A stretch of 64,000 nucleotides of DNA from Mytilus edulis (taxonomy: Eukaryota > Mollusca > Bivalvia > Mytilida > Mytilidae). The stretch is taken from contig NC_092345.1 of NCBI RefSeq assembly GCF_963676685.1, positions 48,815,838-48,879,837 of the forward strand, read 5' to 3'. The position numbers and the translations under genes are program-made. Shown here one piece after another: positions 10,195-21,334 of the stretch. Within the stretch, counting starts at the first letter, position 1. Each line of letters opens with the position of its first letter. Under the pieces are notes generated by a model. It was given only the letters and a program-made list of their open reading frames with translations. It was not told where the DNA came from and searched no databases.

Positions 10195-12130
10195 GTGAAT
10201 AATCAAGAAAGTTGCTTATGTCTTTCAATCCTGAAAAAACCCAGAAGTTATGATGTTCTCAAATAATGAGAAACAAGACCTTAATTTTTCTATGAACCAT
10301 TAAACCAATTGTGCGATCTAATAAGCATTTAGGGATAACATTTAGAGGTGACACAAGGAACAACTACGTTGATAATATATTAAATAGCGTTAAAAAACAT
10401 CTCAATATACTATTACTGCAAAAACTCAAATATCAACATAGCTGACAAAGTTTGGAACAATATATCTAGTAATTATTAGACCTTTTTTTAATATGTAGTT
10501 TAATTATAGGACAACTACGGAAAAGGTTAATCAATTAAATTAGAACAGCTACAACTTTAAGCTGCACGAATTGTAAAATGTTTGCCTGTTTTCACACATT
10601 ATGAGACTGTCTTAAGGTGGCTTGATTGTGCCCTCCGTCTTTGATTTTGATGTTGCAGATAACAATTGGTCTTGATCTTTAATGAAATGTGTAGTTTGTA
10701 ATTCATGTTTAAGACTTTTAATGTTAATATATAAAATTATGTGTTTTATCATATTTACGGCTGTAATTTCTACCAAACTTACAAAAAAAAACCCACGAAA
10801 AACCAATATTTGTGTTTGATTCATTTTTTGCAATATTCAAATAAGGGGATATAACTCAGATAGTAGGGGAGATAAATGTAAGAGAGGGACGAAAGATACC
10901 AAAGGGACAGTCAATTATCTTTAGAAAGTGTTGTTAATTTACATATTTAAATATGTTCCAAGAGAACAAGTTCGGTGACCCCATTTTTTCTTTTTCTTTT
11001 CTGAAAGCGTATTATAAAATCTACCTTCTTACATTTTATCTTAAAATTCTATGATGTTGTTTTCATTTTATTACAAAATTAGATTTTCCAGACATAATCA
11101 ATACAACATCTGACAATTGTGCACTACTGTAGCGTGTAAAAAAGTCCGGTGACACATTCTTTGAATACCTTTTTGAAAAAAGCATGATAAAAACTTCATT
11201 TCGACAAATTATTGAAAAATTCTATGGATTTCAATTAAGACGCCTCAGCCACCTTAAAGGAGGTTGATTGGGAAATTTTAGATGAACGAATAAAATGAAG
11301 AAAACTGCAACTGTTTATAAAATTCAGAATAATAATGCCCCTGAATATTTGTGTAGCATTATGCCCCATAAAATTCAAAGTACAACACAATATCCATGGC
11401 CAAATGGACAAGATATTATTTTACCCTTTTGCAGGCTTGCAATGACTTCTAATCATTTAATCCATCAACAATTAAACTTTGGAATAATCTGAACATTTCC
11501 GTTCGAAATATAGACTCGTTATTAAAGTTCAAGTTGAATTAAAAAACCACGAAATTCGAAATGAGAATCAATTTCAACATTATTTATATGGTCCAAAAAA
11601 AATTAATATAATCTTAACCCAATTTAGATGTTCGACATTCTTCTTAAATTGTGACTTGTTTAGAGCTAACATTATATATGATCCAACATGTAAATGTGGT
11701 ATCGATGTTGAGGACATGCACCATTTTATTTGGTCCTTTTTATCTAAAAAAAAGGGTTATTCTGTTTAAAAGTCTTAGCTGGCTTCCCAAAAGCTGCTTT
11801 TTGGGCTTAAAACAATTGGTTTTTGGAGAATTTATTAATTCCCTATGCTCAAAATGTGCAAATTGTTAAACAAGTATTCAATTTTATAAAGAGATCAAAA
11901 CGATTCCTCTTAGTATAGTATCACCTTAGGTAAAAGGCAAATCATCATCAATATCATCATCATCCTAATTTTTGTCGTTCTTTCTTCAAGCCCTCTCCTT
12001 TTTTCAGTATAGTTAATATAGTAATATTTTTATTGTGTATATTATATAATGCAATGCTCACGTTCAATTTGTATTGCTATATATATATTGTATTGTGGAG
12101 AAGACTTTATAAGTAAAGTTTACTTGTGTC
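10195..12130 (+). pseudogene. Decayed LINE (non-LTR retrotransposon), 3' part of the polymerase ORF
   Basis: Frames taken together give the downstream part of a LINE reverse transcriptase ORF: FNPEKTQKL and NKHLGITFRGDTRNNYVD (thumb region, 10215-10390), ARIVKCL-like and THYE-like sequence up to 10611, then WEILDERIK, KIQNNNAPEYLC (11300-11360), and near 11690 CKCGIDVEDMHHF, a C-terminal Cys/His block common to LINE proteins. Stops and frameshifts are frequent. A 638-bp TTAA-flanked element interrupts it. The 3' end (about 12090-12130) has a non-coding tail without poly(A). The clade cannot be fixed without alignment. Confidence 0.75.
10616..11253. mobile_element. TTAA-flanked non-autonomous DNA transposon inside the LINE
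   Basis: TTAA at 10612-10615 and 11254-11257 flanks a 638-bp insert beginning GGTGGCTTGA and ending in the inverse of GGTGGCTGAG. Removing insert plus one TTAA restores a continuous LINE reading (ETV-LK-EVDWEILDERI across the joint), which fixes both boundaries. TTAA duplication points to the piggyBac superfamily. No transposase is present, and the insert includes a fragment of the CATGGCGTTGTCAG repeat in inverse orientation. Confidence 0.8.
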
Positions 12131-12464
12131 TGATCATTTTTGTGTTGAGCAAATAACATATGTTTCATCTAAATAGATTAACACACTCGGCAAAACATTT
12201 CACATAGTTTTAGAACTTAAAATTTACATACACAATGTATCATTTGAAACTTACCCGCTGCTATTACCTTGTTAATATACTCTGCCAACTTCTACTCAAG
12301 CAAATTTGTTATACAAAAACGTGTAACCAGTTTCAAGCATTTCAGAAAAACCCCATCAGATAAGCTCAGTTCAAACAGTTACAAATGCAAGTCAAATTAA
12401 ATTTTGACAGCATAACAGCTACAGGGCTTAGACAAAACATAAAGAAATGTTATATTAACTGTAT

Positions 12465-12624
12465 TTATGAAACTGTTCGTTACGTTTGATTAATATCAGT
12501 TTCTCCACAAATAGTATATTTTGATGTATTTTGGACATGTACTAACAAAGAATATGTAATAAATTTGTCATCAATAACATAAAACAATGGATGGTCATTT
12601 ATATCATGTGCTCGTTGGAAAAAG
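12465..12624 (+). promoter_or_regulatory. Putative promoter-proximal region and non-coding exon 1 of the first Asn-rich gene
   Basis: This stretch is clearly related to 19015-19182, which lies at the matching place upstream of the second Asn-rich gene. Shared phrases include TTTGTCATCAATAAC and TATATCATG-like sequence, and both end at a strong donor (AAAG|GTAAGC here). The coding exon of each gene starts just after an acceptor, so this is best read as a 5' untranslated exon spliced to 14517. The start of transcription is not determined. A small ATG ORF here is not shared by the paralogue. Confidence 0.6.
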
Positions 12625-14516
12625 GTAAGCAAGATTCAGTAGCTCGTTTATCAATTAATTTCAACAAAGATCTGATTCAAATTCATGGACAACAAAGATA
12701 TTTTAAACACAAAGCAGAGAACCTTTTACTGTTATCACCCAATTTAATTATGTGAAAGCAATATAAAAATAAATAGATTAATTTTTCGCGAAAGACAATA
12801 ACCTAATTGATTTCATAACATTTAGTCTTGTTTTTATTTGATGCTAAATAAAAAAATTACAAAGGTAGTTTCAATTGATTGTCAGAAAGCTATAAAAATT
12901 AATTTAAAAAAAAAGGTACGAAGAAGTTTTGACGGTTAAACTTTTTTTTGTTTAGCAGTTATTTTCCTGTGTGTTGTTATAATAAAAATGTCAATGGTAG
13001 TAATAATTATGTTACAATTGCCTACATCTATTACAAATACAAAAAAACGACAGTCATCATGCTAATAAAGAATAAATATTGATATGGGTATGGGTATGTA
13101 TATAAAATTTTATTCACCCCTGTAACTTAAATAATTCAAGCACTAACTATCTCTGATTCTATCTTCCACAAATGGGATGATCGTGGACGACACCAATGTT
13201 GTTTTCTTGGGATGCAATATTACATTTTTTATTGTTTTTTTAATTAAAATGAAGATCTTGTCAAAATTTTAATGTTTGATGAAATTTGGTAAGCTTTGGT
13301 TTTTATATATATAAATATATATTTGCAAAAATTATGAATTTGTTTTACAATTATTTATTTTTTATCTTTCTTTTTTTTGTGGGGGGGGGGGGGGGGGAAT
13401 TTTTATATTTCATTCTATAAATTTTACAAAAGTTTATCCCCGGGTGAAAATAGTTGTATTAAAGATTGGGTGTTATTTACACCAATCATATTGCACTATT
13501 CTTACTACATAAGAAATAATATGATCTAATTGTTTGTGGTAATTGGATTTGAACATGTAACTGAGAGTTCTCTTATATTGGTGTTTGGTGTCTAATGCTA
13601 TTATGTTTCTTGTTTTGTGGTACTTCGAACCGAAATATTTTAGTTAAGCCAATTGCAACTTATTTTTTATTACAGTTTGTTATTTTGTTGTGCTGTTACA
13701 CCACTGTCCCAGGATTAAGGGGGAAAGTTTGACCTCATACACAAATTTAAGATCACCGTATTTGTTATATGCCTGTCCAAATTCAGTGTGTTGGTTTATG
13801 TCTCTCATATTTGTATTTGTAAATTGTATTGATATAAAGCAGGTCGTTATAGTTTCCTCGTTTACATTGTTTTACATTTTTTTTTGTAATTGCATTTTAC
13901 AATAATATATGCAGGATGATTTTGTAACATTATTGAAGGTCATGCAGTGGCCTATAGATATTTATTTCGTCGTCATTTGAACATTCCACACCTGATTGTC
14001 ATATGAAAATATACATGAAAGTCAAAATATATTTCAACGCAATATATAATATCTCGGATTACACAAGTTTATTGGTCATTTAGGGTTAAACAATTGCATG
14101 CTACCCTCTAGATGACGTTTGTTTATTTTTGTCGCTGGTTGGCTGTCTCATTGGCGTTTACCCAACATCTAATTCTTAGACATTAATAAAACATATGTGT
14201 TGTTATATTTACTAGTATGGTATTCCAATAATACTGATACTAGTTTATTGTTCAGTTGACATACAGATGTATATTTTATTGTATTTTGAAGTTGCCCTTT
14301 CGATGTAGATATGTGTTTTTTACTGGCATCTTATTGGGGTTATTTTAGGAATATGCTCTTTTACTTTTGCTGCCTTCAAACTTCCATTTTATATTTATAA
14401 GAACTTCTGACGCGACATAGATTCCGAAATGCCCTTATACTGCATTGTTTCAATTTCAGTACCTTTTTTGTATATTTGATTTGTAATAACCCGCATTTTG
14501 CTTATTTTTTTCAGGT
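12625..14516 (+). other. Predicted 5' intron of the first Asn-rich gene
   Basis: Bounded by donor GTAAGC (12625) and acceptor TTTTTTTCAG (ends 14516). It contains a 17-base G run (about 13381-13398), likely a replication-slippage tract, and a dispersed repeat fragment at 13690-13880 (GTTACACCACTGTCCCAGG, ATGCCTGTCC). Otherwise AT-rich. Confidence 0.55.
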
Positions 14517-14522
14517 GTAAAG

Positions 14523-15935
14523 ATGCTTCTTATTTTAATTCTTCTTTTAAGTTATTCCATTTCCACAAGAGCGGTCATCATAAATGGCATGCAATGTCAG
14601 TGTACGTGTACTGATCCTGAAATTCCAAACCAAAAAGTCGATACCGACGGAAATCTTAAGGTCAAAACTAACAGTCAAAAGACAATCAACGTCAAAACCG
14701 CTGACATTACAACTAGTTCACAAAATCTGACTAAAGATAAACAACAGATGTCAACAGAAAATAAGAAAGAGAAAACAATTTCGGTCAGTAAGGATCTAAT
14801 ATCTCGTATAAAGGGAGACAAAACAAGTGGTGTTGTGAATTATAATAAAAACATTAACGACAAAAGTAACAATTCAGTACATAAAAATAAAAAAGGACAA
14901 AAGACTAGTGATTATGTACAAATTGGTCCTACGTATGGTGCGGGGAAAAAGTATCCTATGTCAAGTCATGGATATATTGTACCATTAAATGACAAAACAA
15001 TAGTGCCAGCGAATCCAAACAAACAAGAAATTGGCAATAAAATTGCAAAAAACGAAAAAGATATAATTCAAATGTTTAAAAGCGAATTGGATATAATTGG
15101 AAAGAAACAGACGCAAAAAAAGAAATCAAATACAGATAACAACGTAACGACTAGAGATTCGACTGCACCTAAAAACAATAATAACAACAATAATGGAAAC
15201 TTTCTCGGTAACAATCGACCATTTAACATTAACCGGAATAACGGGAATAATAATGATAACAACAATCAGTGGCAGACACAGAACAGAAATAATGGCAATA
15301 ATAATAACCCTAACAATGGTAAAAATAACAATAATAACCAGCTAAGGAAAGGAAACAACAATAATAATCAACAATGGAATCAAAGCAACAACAATAATAA
15401 CAACCAACAATGGAATCAAAACAACAACAATAATAACAATAACCAACAACAATGGAATTCAAACAACAACAATAACAATAATTATAATAATAATAATAAT
15501 AATAACCAACAATGGAACCAAAACGACAATAACAATAATAAAAATAACCAACAATTGAATCAAAACAATAAGGTTAATCAGCCACAGATTCAAAACAACA
15601 ATAAGGTCCAACAATGGAATCAAAACAATAAACAAAATCAGCCACTGAAACCTAAATATAGTAAAAATGACGTTGATAAGCTATGGAAAACAATGGGATC
15701 CTTAATAGTCAGTAGACTACAAAGTATGTCTCAACCATCATCACAGCGAACAAGAAAAAATGGTCGATCATTCCCAAATGAATCATCTCGAAATCAGAGG
15801 AGAAGAAGAAAGAAAAAGGTTGGAACGACAATGAGTCCGCACGATATGGCAGAAGAAATGTTTGGGACATCTGAAGTAGATCCTGTAATATTAGAAATGC
15901 TGGCTAAGTCTAACAAGAATAAATTTCAGTTATAA
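14523..15935 (+). CDS. Secreted Asn/Gln/Trp-rich low-complexity protein, paralogue 1 (470 aa)
   Basis: Single coding exon preceded by acceptor TTTTTTTCAG and a 6-nt leader, which supports this ATG. Residues 1-17 are a classic signal peptide (MLLILILLLSYSISTRA). A conserved Cys cluster (MQCQCTCTDP, Cys25/27/29) follows, then a Lys/Thr/Ser-rich hydrophilic region to about residue 215. Next comes a 155-residue Asn-rich tract of imperfect QQWNQN(N)n units with regularly spaced Trp, a basic stretch (NQRRRRKKK) resembling a proprotein-convertase site, and a conserved acidic tail EMFGTSEVDPVILEML. The tandem paralogue at 20112 shares both ends and the first-exon layout. The extracellular Asn/Gln-rich core suggests a structural matrix or adhesive role (shell, byssus or mucus), but I do not recognise a named family. 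Confidence 0.85.
   Translation: MLLILILLLSYSISTRAVIINGMQCQCTCTDPEIPNQKVDTDGNLKVKTNSQKTINVKTADITTSSQNLTKDKQQMSTENKKEKTISVSKDLISRIKGDKTSGVVNYNKNINDKSNNSVHKNKKGQKTSDYVQIGPTYGAGKKYPMSSHGYIVPLNDKTIVPANPNKQEIGNKIAKNEKDIIQMFKSELDIIGKKQTQKKKSNTDNNVTTRDSTAPKNNNNNNNGNFLGNNRPFNINRNNGNNNDNNNQWQTQNRNNGNNNNPNNGKNNNNNQLRKGNNNNNQQWNQSNNNNNNQQWNQNNNNNNNNQQQWNSNNNNNNNYNNNNNNNQQWNQNDNNNNKNNQQLNQNNKVNQPQIQNNNKVQQWNQNNKQNQPLKPKYSKNDVDKLWKTMGSLIVSRLQSMSQPSSQRTRKNGRSFPNESSRNQRRRRKKKVGTTMSPHDMAEEMFGTSEVDPVILEMLAKSNKNKFQL
15174..15660 (+). repeat. AAC/AAT triplet tract encoding the Asn-rich core, gene 1
   Basis: Mixed AAC and AAT codons punctuated by CAACAATGGAAT (Gln-Gln-Trp-Asn). Because AAC and AAT alternate, and the Trp spacing is kept, the array looks selected at protein level although built by triplet slippage. 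Expect length polymorphism. Confidence 0.75.
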
Positions 15936-16564
15936 TGTTGAGTTCAATGTTTTTGTTGTTGTTATTTGTTTATTTACAAAAATGTTAAATCAACATTCAA
16001 TATACCAATCTGATTAATCTAGAACAGCTAAAAGTTTTCAAATTATTTACATATAATGTCCTTAAAATTTAAAACTGCATTAGAAAGATTTTTATTTATA
16101 TTATTTATGGTGTTTGTTTTTGTTGCATTTCGATATTCCTATTGTTTCTTTGCTTTCCTTTTATAGTTGATGAGTTTCCCTCGATTTTGGTTTTCGTTTG
16201 TAACCCGGATTTGTTTTTTCTCAATCGATCTATGACTTTGAACACCGGTATACTACTGTTGCTTTTATTGAGACCCCTGTTTTCTGAAATACAAAAAATT
16301 AATTGTTTGATCTGTTTAAGTGAAATTGGTGGCGTTTATATTTGTTCTCAAAAATCGTTTACTTCGTATTTTATTTGACTATTGAAACTTTTTTCATACG
16401 ATCGTCACTGACGAGTCTTTTGTTGACTAAACACCCGTGTAGTACACAATTTGAATTCTGATATATATGAAGAGTTTGTTTGAGTTGTTTTTTTACAGGA
16501 TCTGATAAGTGGTTCAAAGTATTTGCATATATTGTGTGTAATGCAGCAATTTTTGCATTACATG

Positions 16565-17373
16565 TAGGAATGTCAAAGAGTACTCGAGTACTCGAGTATC
16601 GCTCGGTAGTACCGAGTATCGATTACCAAAATGATACTCGACTAATCGGTTTCCTATTAGGATATTGTTACTTTCCCAAAAGAATATATTTATCAAAATT
16701 AATTACAATTAAAATACGATTCGAATGTTTGCGTAAAGCTGTCATTAAAAATTCCTTCGAACAGAGGTACGTGTAGGATATATGGACAAGAGCATATTTC
16801 CAACGATTACACTTTTCGGCTAAATTAATCTTAGTCAACTTAGTCCCAACTTATGTACCATTAGAGCATTTAAATTCATCAGTAGTACTGTTAGTTACCC
16901 AATAAATTTGAGAAATCGCTGCGTCCAAGAAAAGTTGACGAGATAATATTTTTAAATAAGTACAAATTCGTTGCACCCTGTATCGACCCTCAGAAAATAA
17001 TGTAGTATGACATCAGTTCTAATCATCAACCCTTTGTTGATCATTAAATGTGGGTTTTTTCAGTTCCTAAATACTGTTGTTTGAGTTATAATTTGTCTTT
17101 AGGTATTTATTGATTACTTCATTAGATAATTACCAGTGCGTGCAGTTATGAAGCTATTGATTATGGTATAAAATTCATTGGACTATTATTTAGTCGTAGG
17201 TAACAGTGTTAAGGGTTTTACGATCAAAAGACAGTCAACGACCCACAATACATAACATGGGTATACTTTTGTTTTTCCATTTTGTAAATGTTTTACCGAG
17301 CGAGTACTCGAATATCGCTCGGTAAATCCAAAGACTAATCGATTAGTAAATCCTCACCGAGTTGACATCCCTA
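16565..17373. mobile_element. 809-bp non-autonomous hAT-like transposon
   Basis: A perfect 8-bp direct repeat ATTACATG flanks the unit (16557-16564 and 17374-17381). Ends are TAGGAATGTCAA and the inverse of TAGGGATGTCAA. Subterminal regions carry inverted copies of CGAGTACTCGA, CGCTCGGTA and GACTAATCG. 8-bp duplication and short ends fit hAT. No transposase ORF; mobilisation would need a helper elsewhere. It lies between the two Asn-rich genes. Confidence 0.88.
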
Positions 17374-17381
17374 ATTACATG

Positions 17382-18500
17382 TAATTCTAATTTAAGGCAT
17401 ACGATACAGTTTTGATCCCATATTGAAATTTTGATGAAAATTTGCATATAGGCTATCTTCTATCTGATTAAATCAAATATGTAATAAAAATATACCTACA
17501 GGTGCTACTTTTTTGTGTTCAAAATTCGGATTTGTTGACGTATTTTGCCTTCCGAAATAATTACATAACGTTTTTGTTTTAAAAGATAAACACAAGCTGT
17601 TTTTGTTAAATTATTTGTAATATGTATTCTAAATAAGTATCTTATAAATTTGTGTTTGTTTTTTTTTTAGGAAAAAAAAACCCGTAATTTTTTTATGTAT
17701 ATTTATCTAATTTAGAAATATTGCATATTTACTTTTTCATAAAAATTGGTACAAACAATCTTCATACGTATTTAAACCAAATGGCATTTTAAAAATGAGG
17801 GGTCCATGAACTCGTTTTTAAGTTAGATCAGTTTGAATGATAAAAATCAGTCGAAAAATTCATCTTTTCCCGATATGTCACAGTTTGACGTCGCAAAATT
17901 AACATTTTACGTTAGCAACGTCATAACCTCACCTGTAACGGTATCGTAAGCCCTTAATGCATTTCTTGAGAATAAAGTTGTGTTATTTCATGCATTACTT
18001 GGCATTACTTTTTTCACATACTAGTACTATATATCTTTCACAGATTGTTAAAGATTAAGCTAAAGCTGAATTTTAGAAAGAAGGTTATTATTGTAAAAGC
18101 GATTTTTGTTGTTGTTGTCAAAACGTCAATGAACTTCTTGACATGATCAAATAATAGAAAATTGACCAGTGTCATTAAACACTAATTAGTTTGTTTTACA
18201 ATCAATCTTTTCACCATTTTGACACTTGGTCATAAATTAAGCACTTTGTTTATTATTTAATTAGCATGATTAGAAAAGAAATTCCCAAAGAATATTTTTG
18301 ATAGAAATTATAAAACAAATGCATATGTGGACATTAGTTAAAATAAATATTAAATTTCACCCTTGTGAAGTTAAAATGTAATAGTTGTATTGAATAGACT
18401 TTTACTTGATACTTAAATCTTATATGTATACGGAACAGTTATTGCATATATGCTAGAATCTTTTTTGACTTAATGATGTTTTTCAAAATGTTTTATTTTT
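17382..18500. other. Intergenic AT-rich DNA, nothing recognised
   Basis: Homopolymer runs and short ORFs only; no splice-bounded exon seen. Confidence 0.4.
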
Positions 18501-18524
18501 TTGGCTTAATAAGAACATTTACAA

Positions 18525-18672
18525 ATATAATGTGTAATTCAATGTATTACTTTGCAAAAGTAACTGTAATGTAATGCATTGTAATTGTAATTGTAATTTA
18601 ATTCATTGTTTTGTCAAAGTAATTGTAATAAAATGCGTATTCTTTCATTGCAATGTAATTCACCCCATGCCT
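18525..18672. repeat. Orphan end of a hAT-like element related to 27639-29193
   Basis: Dense TGTAAT/ATTACA motifs (TAATTGTAATTGTAATTTAA) end in ATTCACCCCATGCC, resembling the GATTACCCCATACCTG terminus of the complete element at 29193. No matching opposite end or 8-bp duplication was found nearby, so this is a truncated copy. Confidence 0.45.
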
Positions 18673-19014
18673 TGTGGGCACTGACAGGTCGGTTTTTACA
18701 AAGTTAACACCTGGAAAAATTAAAATATCTTCGTTTATTTTAGTTCTCAAATTATTATTATGTGATTTTCTAAACGAAGTATACTAAAAATGTAAAAAGG
18801 GTGAAATATTGGAGAGTACTTTTATTTGTAATTTTATGGTTTTTATTATAATATAGATATATGTGATAATGTAATAAAACTGCTATCTAAGTCTGCTTCC
18901 CTGTGCTGTTTAGGTATATAGTATAAAGATAACAATAACAGAGGAAATTTGAATAAAACGATTTATCAATTTCAAAAAGGCAGAACATACATTAGCCTCT
19001 TATATAAGATGAGT

Positions 19015-19182
19015 TTTTCGAAATTGTTTATATAGTTAATATCAATATTATCAAAAATGGTACATTCGATGTTTTTTCGGACATATACATAAGAACATAA
19101 ACAACGGACATGCAATCAATTTGTCATCAATAACCAAGAATTAATTGTTATTGGCATTCATATCATGACTTGTTGTGACAAG
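19015..19182 (+). promoter_or_regulatory. Putative promoter-proximal region and non-coding exon 1 of the second Asn-rich gene
   Basis: Counterpart of 12465-12624. It contains a TATA-like TTTATATAG at about 19028, the shared TTTGTCATCAATAAC phrase, and ends at donor ACAAG|GTAAGG. Spliced to the acceptor at 20103 it would give a short leader ending 8 nt before the ATG. Conservation outside the coding exon argues that the whole gene, promoter included, was duplicated. Confidence 0.6.
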
Positions 19183-20103
19183 GTAAGGAAGTTTCTGTAG
19201 ATCTTTTTTTTATCTATCAATTTCACCGTTTATTAAATAAATATGAATCAAATTCAAGTATAAATTATTTGAAAAAAGGAGAAAAAAATAAACAAAAATT
19301 GGTTTATCTTCCAAATAAGACTTATCATTATAGATAGACAAACACTAATGAATATCTTAATTTCTGATCTTTCTTTTCATTCGTCGATTGTACAGATACA
19401 AATATTTGTATTTTTTTAAATATATAAACTTAATTTACGAGAAATCTTTAAAAGATATGTTATAAAATTGTTATAAATAATTTTAAAATTAAGTTTTGAT
19501 GACATTAACATTTTTTATCAATTTTTTTCGACATTATATTTCACGTGTTGATGATATGAATTTTACACTTCAAAACTGCAGTTAAAAGACATTATTCAAA
19601 ACAATGTCTGTTAATAGTTGCGTCAATGCTGAGTTATTTTATTATCCGCACCAATCGATGATGAACACAGGAAATTCGGAACGGTAGGCAGTTCCTTGTC
19701 CTATTGTGCCACACCCGTACATATTATATCATATTGGAGAATATTTGTATTTTAAGATTTAAGATATCGCTCTTAAATGAAAATCAGTTTAAAATGTACT
19801 CATTTAATGGAAATTTACCAATGATATACTGTTTATCCTTAGATGTGGTATACATTTTGTACTTATTTCATTATGGTTGTTTTGGAAGTGAAAAAGTGGT
19901 TAACTTTGTTACAGTTTTCTTCGTCTGGCACCATTGTTTGTCCTATTGGCTTTCTTCTCATTATCACTTAATGTTTCAGATTTTACATTTTTGACATTAA
20001 AGTGCCACTGATGAAAAGTATATATGTTGCTTTGAATATATTCTGCTATCTTTTAATTTTGATTCATATGTTTTGTTATAATGTGGTGTTTTCTTGGTTT
20101 CAG
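19183..20103 (+). other. Predicted 5' intron of the second Asn-rich gene
   Basis: Bounded by GTAAGG and TTCTTGGTTTCAG. AT-rich; a 96-codon ORF inside shows no domain-like features. Confidence 0.5.
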
Positions 20104-20111
20104 ATCTCAAC

Positions 20112-21284
20112 ATGTTTCTAAGTATTTTTCTTCTCTTAAGTTTTTCAATTTCAACACGAGGGATAATAATAAATGGAATGCAATGTCAGTGCACGTGTAC
20201 TGATCCTGATTATCCAAACCAAAAGATCAGTATCAACGGAAATCTAAACGAGAAAACTAATAATCTAGATTCAATTAAAATCTCGGTGAAAACCACTGAT
20301 GCATCAACAAGAACACCATTAATAACAAGAGAAGCACAACAGTTGTCAACAAAAACACAAAATAGGAAAGAAAAACTAAATGCTGTTATTACAGAATCAA
20401 AATCTAATACGAAAGCAAAACAAACTATTGACGTTGTGAAAAAAACGGCAACCGATAAAAAAAAATCCACAAACGAAATTAAAGCTCCAAAGCTTAACAA
20501 TGTATGGGATGTATTTGGAAAGAAACCGAAAAAGAAAGAGAAAACGAATGCAGTTGTTGATAAGAACGTATGGAGTATGTTTTCAACGGCCCCGAAAAAT
20601 AACAATAACAACAACAATGGAAACGCCCCCGGTCATCAGCAGTTTAACAATAGGCAAAGTACCAATTACTTCGACCAGAACAATAATATGGGAATGCATC
20701 GAAATCAAATGAACGGAAACAATAATAATAACAATCAGTGGCAGACACAGAACAGAAATAATGGTAATAATAACAACCCTAACAATGGTAATATGAACAA
20801 TAACAACCAGTGGAGAAATGGAAACACCAATAATAATCAACAATGGAATCAAAACAACAATAATAATAACAATAACCAACCACAATGGAATCCAAACAAC
20901 AACAATAATAATAATAACCAACAACAATGGAATCCAAACAACAACAATAATAATAATAATAACCAACAACAATGGAATCCAAACAACAACAATAATAACC
21001 AACAACAATGGAATCAAAATAACAAAAACAATAATCAACCATGGAAAAGAAAGAACAATAATCAGCGATGGAGCGGAAATAATAATATTAATAATCGACC
21101 GTGGAATGGAAACAACAATAATAATAATCAACCATGGAACCGAAACAATAAAAATCGTCGTTCCAGGAACGAGGCAACAACCACAATGAATCCACTAGAC
21201 ACTGCAGAAGCACTCTTTGGTACATCTGAAGTAGATCCTGCGATACTAGAGATACTGGCTAACCCGAGGAAATTCAATCTATAA
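20112..21284 (+). CDS. Secreted Asn/Gln/Trp-rich low-complexity protein, paralogue 2 (390 aa)
   Basis: Starts at the ATG just after acceptor TTCTTGGTTTCAG; an upstream in-frame TTG lies in the intron and is not used. Signal peptide residues 1-17 (MFLSIFLLLSFSISTRG), then the same Cys cluster as paralogue 1 (MQCQCTCTDP, Cys25/27/29). A Lys/Thr-rich region with KKPKKKEK follows, then an Asn-rich tract from about residue 160 to 355 with QQQWNPNNNN units, a basic NKNRRSRNE junction, and the conserved tail ALFGTSEVDPAILEIL. Compared with gene 1 the middle Lys/Thr region is shorter and repeat units use Pro (WNP) as well as Gln. Secretion and extracellular assembly are inferred. Shell matrix, byssal or mucus protein are the leading ideas; no family name is claimed. 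Confidence 0.85.
   Translation: MFLSIFLLLSFSISTRGIIINGMQCQCTCTDPDYPNQKISINGNLNEKTNNLDSIKISVKTTDASTRTPLITREAQQLSTKTQNRKEKLNAVITESKSNTKAKQTIDVVKKTATDKKKSTNEIKAPKLNNVWDVFGKKPKKKEKTNAVVDKNVWSMFSTAPKNNNNNNNGNAPGHQQFNNRQSTNYFDQNNNMGMHRNQMNGNNNNNNQWQTQNRNNGNNNNPNNGNMNNNNQWRNGNTNNNQQWNQNNNNNNNNQPQWNPNNNNNNNNQQQWNPNNNNNNNNNQQQWNPNNNNNNQQQWNQNNKNNNQPWKRKNNNQRWSGNNNINNRPWNGNNNNNNQPWNRNNKNRRSRNEATTTMNPLDTAEALFGTSEVDPAILEILANPRKFNL
20595..21150 (+). repeat. AAC/AAT triplet tract encoding the Asn-rich core, gene 2
   Basis: Repeats of CAACAATGGAATCCAAACAA, 36-57 bp apart, with variable numbers of AAT/AAC triplets. It produces long by-product ORFs on both strands (for example Ile/Val-rich on the minus strand) that are not genes. 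Confidence 0.75.
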
Positions 21285-21334
21285 TGTGTTTGTTCATTAG
21301 ATGTTGTAGTATCTTGTTTTCCACAAATATTTAA

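Noticed and set aside
20094-20111. Upstream TTG start for the second Asn-rich protein
   Set aside because: These codons lie across the intron-exon acceptor TTTCAG; the ATG at 20112 aligns exactly with the paralogue's signal peptide.
20583-21131. 182-codon Ile/Val-rich minus-strand ORF, plus related ORFs at 20210-20617 and 20818-21189
   Set aside because: Antisense or out-of-frame readings of the AAC/AAT tract in the second Asn-rich gene.
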